A DNA stretch of 64,000 nt from Streptoverticillium olivoreticuli subsp. olivoreticuli (GTDB taxonomy: Bacteria; Actinomycetota; Actinomycetes; Streptomycetales; Streptomycetaceae). The notes under the pieces were generated by a model that made no database searches, was not told the DNA's origin, and worked only from the letters and a program-made list of their open reading frames with translations. Below are positions 60,438 through 64,000 of the stretch, piece by piece (the first letter of the stretch is position 1; every line of letters starts with the position of its first letter). The stretch spans positions 5,254,001-5,318,000 of the forward strand of contig NZ_CP031455.1 in NCBI RefSeq assembly GCF_003391135.1, written 5' to 3'. The translations under genes and the position numbers were made by a program.

Positions 60438-61063
60438 CCGAAGCCGCTGTCCGCATCCTGCTCTGCGACGACCACGCGGTGGTGCGCGCCGGGCTGCTCG
60501 CCCTGCTCGGCAGCGAACCCGACATCGAGGTGGCGGGGGAGGCGGGCACCGGTGAGGAGGCGGTGGCCATGGCCGCGAAACTCCGGCCGGACGTGGTGCT
60601 GATGGATCTCCAGCTCGGCCCCGGCATCGACGGGGTGGAGGCCACCCGCAGCATCTCGGCAACCGGCATCCATGTGCTGGTCCTCACCACCTATGACACG
60701 GACGCCGACATCGCCCGCGCCATCGCCGCGGGTGCCACCGGCTATCTGCTCAAGGCCGAGCGTCCCGAGGAGCTCTTCACGGCGATCCGCGCCGCCGCCC
60801 AGGGGCGCACCACACTCTCCCCTCCCGTCGCCAGCCGTGTCATGAACCAGATGCGCGGCGCCGCGCGGCCCACCCTGACCGCCCGTGAACTCGACATCCT
60901 CGGCCAGCTCGCGCAAGGCCTCGGAAACCGCGACATCGCCCGCGCGCTGTTCATCAGCCAGGCCACCGTGAAGACCCATCTGGGCCGGATCTACGACAAA
61001 TTGGGCGTGGACACGAGAGCCGGCGCGGTGGCGGTGGCGAAGGAACAGCGACTGCTTCCCTGA
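60434..61063 (+). CDS. senR: SenR-like response regulator
   Basis: 209-aa NarL/FixJ regulator. The receiver domain (about residues 5-125) has the acidic pair in LCDDHAVVRAG, phospho-Asp in VVLMDLQLGPG (D59 region) and Lys in YLLKAERPEEL. The LuxR HTH (about 145-205) reads LTARELDILGQLAQGLGNRD and ATVKTHLGRIYDKLGV. ATG 60434 overlaps the kinase stop. It should regulate hbpS and oxidative stress genes. Confidence 0.9.
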   Translation: MTEAAVRILLCDDHAVVRAGLLALLGSEPDIEVAGEAGTGEEAVAMAAKLRPDVVLMDLQLGPGIDGVEATRSISATGIHVLVLTTYDTDADIARAIAAGATGYLLKAERPEELFTAIRAAAQGRTTLSPPVASRVMNQMRGAARPTLTARELDILGQLAQGLGNRDIARALFISQATVKTHLGRIYDKLGVDTRAGAVAVAKEQRLLP

Positions 61064-61238
61064 GCGGGCCGCGGCGATCGCCGGTGGCCGATACCCGACC
61101 GTCGGCCGCGCGTGCCCGGCGAGCCGGAGAACGCCCGCACGGGTGTCCACGCCGGGGCCCTTTGCTCGAAATTGAGCCTTCAATCGCCTGCGCTTGCCCG
61201 CATCGTTGCGGGGACGAGATCTGACATCGCGAAACTTG

Positions 61239-61257
61239 TTAGGCAAGCCTTTCCTGG
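61239..61257. promoter_or_regulatory. Iron-box-like site (DmdR/IdeR)
   Basis: TTAGGCAAGCCTTTCCTGG matches the 19-bp iron box TTAGGTTAGGCTAACCTAA only in part; the left half is strong. It lies in the 328-bp gap upstream of the iron ABC transporter, where iron repression is expected. Confidence 0.6.
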
Positions 61258-61391
61258 CCTAGGTTCTGCGCCACCAAGCCGGGTCCGGCACTGCGTGAGT
61301 CGGTGTATGTGCCCTCGTATCCGGTTGGATCCAGCCATCCGGGGTGGAGCCGTCACGGCCGAACCCCGCTCACCGCGGAGGTCCCCCCACC

Positions 61392-62462
61392 ATGCTCCGA
61401 TCCCTCCGGCCGGCCGTCGGGCTGTCGCTCGCGGCCGTCTGCACCCTCGGGCTGTCCGCCTGCGGCAGCTCGTCCGACACCAAGACCGACAACGCCGCCT
61501 CGTCGGCGTCGGACGGCGCGTCGCTCAAGGGCCAGACGATCACCGTCTACAGCGGCCAGCACGAGCAGACCGTCAAGGCCCTGGCCGCGGACTTCGAGAA
61601 GCGCACCGGCGTCAAGGTCAAGCTGCGGTCCGGCGACGAGGCCGAGCTCGCCAACCAGATCCTCCAGGAGGGCGCGGCCTCCCCCGCCGACGTCTTCTAC
61701 GCGGAGAACCCGCCCGCGCTGACCACCCTGGAGGAGAAGGGGCTGCTGGCCTCCGTCCGCCCGGAGACCCTCAAGGCCGTCCCCGCCGCGGACAGCTCCC
61801 CCAAGGGCGACTGGGTCGGCGTCTCCGCCCGGACCGCCGCCTTCCTCGCCGCCGAGGGCAAGGGCGCCGACACCGCGCCGCCCGCCTCCGTGCGCGACCT
61901 GGCCAAGCCGGAGTGGAAGGGCCGCCTCGGCATCGCCCCGGGCGAGACCGACTTCGCCCCGGTCGTCACCCGGATGATCAAGACCGATGGCGCGGACGGC
62001 GCCAAGAAGTGGCTCGAGGGCCTCAAGGCCAACGCCAAGACCTACGAGAGCAACGAGGACCTGTCCGTCGCCGTCAACAAGGGCGAGGTCGAGGGCGGCG
62101 TCATCGACCACTACTACTTCTACCGCCTGCGCGACGAGCAGACCGCCGCCAAGACCCACGCCAAGCTGCACTACTTCGCCAAGGGCGACCCGGGCGCGCT
62201 GGTCGACGTCTCGGGCGCGGCCGTCCTCAAGAGCGGCAAGCACCAGCAGGCCGCCCAGGCGTTCCTCGCCTATCTGGCCGGTGCGCCCGCGCAGAACGTG
62301 ATCGCGAGCTCCGAGAGCTACGAGTACCCGCTCGTCCCGGGCGTCAAGGGCAAGAGCGAGCTCCCCGAGCTCGGCAAAATCGGGACCGTCGCCGATGTCG
62401 CCGACCTCGGCGACGGCAAGGAGGCCCTCAAGCTGCTCCAGGACACCGGTCTCCTGGCGTGA
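61392..62462 (+). CDS. Iron(III) ABC transporter substrate-binding lipoprotein
   Basis: 356-aa lipoprotein: signal with lipobox LSAC (Cys near residue 24), then a type II periplasmic-binding fold starting TITVYSGQHEQTVKALAADF. Tyr-rich segments (DVFYAENP, GVIDHYYFYRLRD) hold the conserved Tyr residues that bind ferric iron in the FutA/FbpA/SfuA group. ATG 61392. An iron-box-like site lies upstream. Its stop overlaps the start of the permease gene. Confidence 0.9.
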   Translation: MLRSLRPAVGLSLAAVCTLGLSACGSSSDTKTDNAASSASDGASLKGQTITVYSGQHEQTVKALAADFEKRTGVKVKLRSGDEAELANQILQEGAASPADVFYAENPPALTTLEEKGLLASVRPETLKAVPAADSSPKGDWVGVSARTAAFLAAEGKGADTAPPASVRDLAKPEWKGRLGIAPGETDFAPVVTRMIKTDGADGAKKWLEGLKANAKTYESNEDLSVAVNKGEVEGGVIDHYYFYRLRDEQTAAKTHAKLHYFAKGDPGALVDVSGAAVLKSGKHQQAAQAFLAYLAGAPAQNVIASSESYEYPLVPGVKGKSELPELGKIGTVADVADLGDGKEALKLLQDTGLLA

Positions 62463-64000
62463 GCACGCTCCCACGTCCCGACGGTCCGCCATCGCCGTTG
62501 CGGTGGCGGGCCGCCGGCCTGCTTCCGCTCGTCGCCTCGGCCGTCGCCCTCGCGGTGGCCTCGCCACTGGTGTTCGTCGGCGTCCAGGCCGCCCAGGCGG
62601 GCCGGGACCAGGCACAGCGGCTGCTGGGCCGCCCGCTGATCGCCACCCTGCTGTGGAACACCGCCACGCTCGCCCTCGCCGTGGCCCTCGCCACCACCGT
62701 GCTGGGCTTCGGCGCCGCGTATCTGGTGGAGCGCACCGACCTGCCCGGCCGCCGCTGGTGGACCGTCGCGCTCGCCCTTCCGCTCGCCGTGCCCGAGTTC
62801 GTCCGCGGCTACTCATGGGTCTCGCTGACCGGCTCGGTGCGCGGCTACTGGGGAGCGGTGCTCGTGATGACGTGCTCGCTCTACCCGCTCGTGTTCCTCC
62901 CGGTCGCCGCCACGCTGCGGCGCGCCGACACCGCCGCGGAGGAGGTCTCCCGAAGCCTCGGACGAGGGCCGTTCGCGACCCTCTGGCGGGTCACCCTGCC
63001 GCTCACCCGCCCCGCGCTGGCCGGCGGTGCGCTGCTGGTCTCGCTCTATCTGCTGGGCGAGTACGGGGCGTTCGCCATGCTGCGGTTCACCACCTTCGCG
63101 ACCGCCATCTTCAGCCAGTACAAGCTGGGTTTCGACGCCGCCTCTGCCGCCCTGCTCACCCTGGTCCTGGTCGCCCTCGCCCTGCTCCTGGTCGGCCTGG
63201 AGGCGATGGCGGGACGCCGCGGCCGCACGGCCCGCCGGGCCACCGCCGGGCGCCGCGCCGCGCCGGTCGGGCTCGGCCGCTGGACGCTGCCCGCCCAGGC
63301 GGCACTGGGCACCCTGGTCGCCACCGCGCTCGGCGTGCCGGTCTACGCCCTCGGCTATTGGCTGGTGCGCGGCAGCTCCACCACCCTGCCGCAGGCCTCG
63401 ATGCTGACCGCCGCGCTCACCACCCTCGGCTATGCCGCCATGGCGGCCCTCGTCGCCACCGCCGCCGCGGTCCCCGTCGCGCTGTACGCCTGGCGGCGCG
63501 GCAGCCGGCTCGCCCGGGCGGCCGAGAGCGCCGCCTACATCACCCGCGCCCTGCCGGGCATCGCGGTCGCCCTCTCCATCGTCTATTTCGCGATCCGCTA
63601 CGCCCAGCCGTTCTACCAGCAGCCGCCGATGCTCGTCGCCGGGTACGTCGTGCTCTACTTCCCGCTCGCCCTCACCGCCGTACGGGCCGCGCTCGCCCAA
63701 GTGCCGCCCGGCGTCGAGGAGGTGGCCCGCTCCCTCGGCACCCGCCCCGCCGCGGTCCTGGCCAGGGTCACGCTGCCCCTCGTCCTGCCCGGCCTCGGCG
63801 CGGCCGCCGCCATGGTCGCCCTCACCGCGAGCACCGAGCTGACCGCCACCCTGCTGCTCCGCCCGACCGGCACCGAGACCCTCGCCACCCAGTTCTGGAT
63901 CTACACCAGCGGCCTGGCGTACGGCGCCGCCGCACCGTACGCCGCGCTGATGGTGGCCATGTCCGTGCCGCCCGTCCTGCTGCTCACCCGCCGTACCCTC
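62459..64000 (+). CDS. Iron ABC transporter permease, cut at right edge
   Basis: 514 codons visible, open at the window end. Membrane protein with two fused permease repeats: the first has the EAA loop AAEEVSRSLGRGPFATLWRV near residue 160, the second has GVEEVARSLGTRPAAVLARV near 418. This is the FbpB/SfuB layout for ferric iron import. GTG 62459 overlaps the stop of the binding-protein gene (GTGA). An ATPase gene is expected beyond the edge. Confidence 0.9.
   Translation, partial: MSTLPRPDGPPSPLRWRAAGLLPLVASAVALAVASPLVFVGVQAAQAGRDQAQRLLGRPLIATLLWNTATLALAVALATTVLGFGAAYLVERTDLPGRRWWTVALALPLAVPEFVRGYSWVSLTGSVRGYWGAVLVMTCSLYPLVFLPVAATLRRADTAAEEVSRSLGRGPFATLWRVTLPLTRPALAGGALLVSLYLLGEYGAFAMLRFTTFATAIFSQYKLGFDAASAALLTLVLVALALLLVGLEAMAGRRGRTARRATAGRRAAPVGLGRWTLPAQAALGTLVATALGVPVYALGYWLVRGSSTTLPQASMLTAALTTLGYAAMAALVATAAAVPVALYAWRRGSRLARAAESAAYITRALPGIAVALSIVYFAIRYAQPFYQQPPMLVAGYVVLYFPLALTAVRAALAQVPPGVEEVARSLGTRPAAVLARVTLPLVLPGLGAAAAMVALTASTELTATLLLRPTGTETLATQFWIYTSGLAYGAAAPYAALMVAMSVPPVLLLTRRTL

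Overview
The window is a high-GC actinobacterial chromosome segment, almost certainly Streptomyces. The supporting evidence is the strong G/C bias at third codon positions, many GTG starts, an AfsA/ArpA-type signalling locus, tadA with its usual partner gene, an hbpS-senS-senR set and small families typical of the genus (DUF5988, DUF6126). Two recognisable specialised-metabolite loci lie among ordinary housekeeping and accessory genes.

Region 1 (1-5.1 kb) is a gamma-butyrolactone/butenolide-type signalling island. It has an AfsA-like synthase, a flavin acyl-CoA dehydrogenase-like enzyme and a HAD phosphatase in one leftward operon, plus two TetR-family receptors. Three ARE-like operators sit in its promoters, one directly upstream of a zinc-ribbon gene cut by the left edge. 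Region 2 (5.1-7.1 kb) holds an alpha/beta hydrolase, a LysE exporter and blocks of a dispersed hairpin repeat.

Region 3 (7.1-17.3 kb) is a bimodular NRPS (C-A(Ser)-PCP-C-A(Pro-like)-PCP-TE) whose stop overlaps the start of a FAD monooxygenase, followed by an SDR. This two-gene core matches the PxaA/PxaB and LgnB/LgnC systems that make pyrrolizidine alkaloids (acyl-Ser-Pro, then ring contraction by the monooxygenase). Region 4 (17.3-24.8 kb) holds an amine-oxidase-like FAD enzyme, a LuxR regulator, a PaaN-like aldehyde dehydrogenase, an MFS pump and a LysR regulator.

Region 5 (24.8-33.1 kb) is mostly core genome: tRNA-Ser(CGA), tadA, upp, a LytR_C membrane protein, small conserved proteins, an XRE-cupin regulator, a glycosylase-fold protein, a remnant AEC permease and a serine beta-lactamase-fold hydrolase. 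A 1.25-kb gap then precedes Region 6 (34.3-43.0 kb). That region is an A-Ox-PCP-TE glutamine NRPS (indigoidine synthetase type), a PptA-like tautomerase, a PsuG/IndA C-glycosidase, a HAD phosphatase, two DMT half-transporters, a questin-oxidase-family (DUF4243) protein and a second uracil phosphoribosyltransferase. The set matches the C-nucleoside minimycin/oxazinomycin pathway, with the phosphatase and DUF4243 parts on separate genes.

Region 7 (43.0-51.5 kb) holds a secreted Asp/His-rich protein, an M6-like metalloprotease, and a LysR gene beside a three-gene cassette (haem-oxygenase-like di-iron enzyme, membrane desaturase, PPOX flavoprotein) that I cannot assign to a known product. A 2OG-Fe dioxygenase/EamA exporter pair follows. 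Region 8 (51.6-64.0 kb) includes an Nramp-fold transporter with an M-box Mg2+ riboswitch and a 25-codon leader ORF, an MscS channel, an Orn/Lys/Arg decarboxylase broken by an in-frame TAG, a YbaK protein, a VapBC pair, hbpS-senSR, and an iron ABC transporter behind an iron-box-like site that runs off the right edge.
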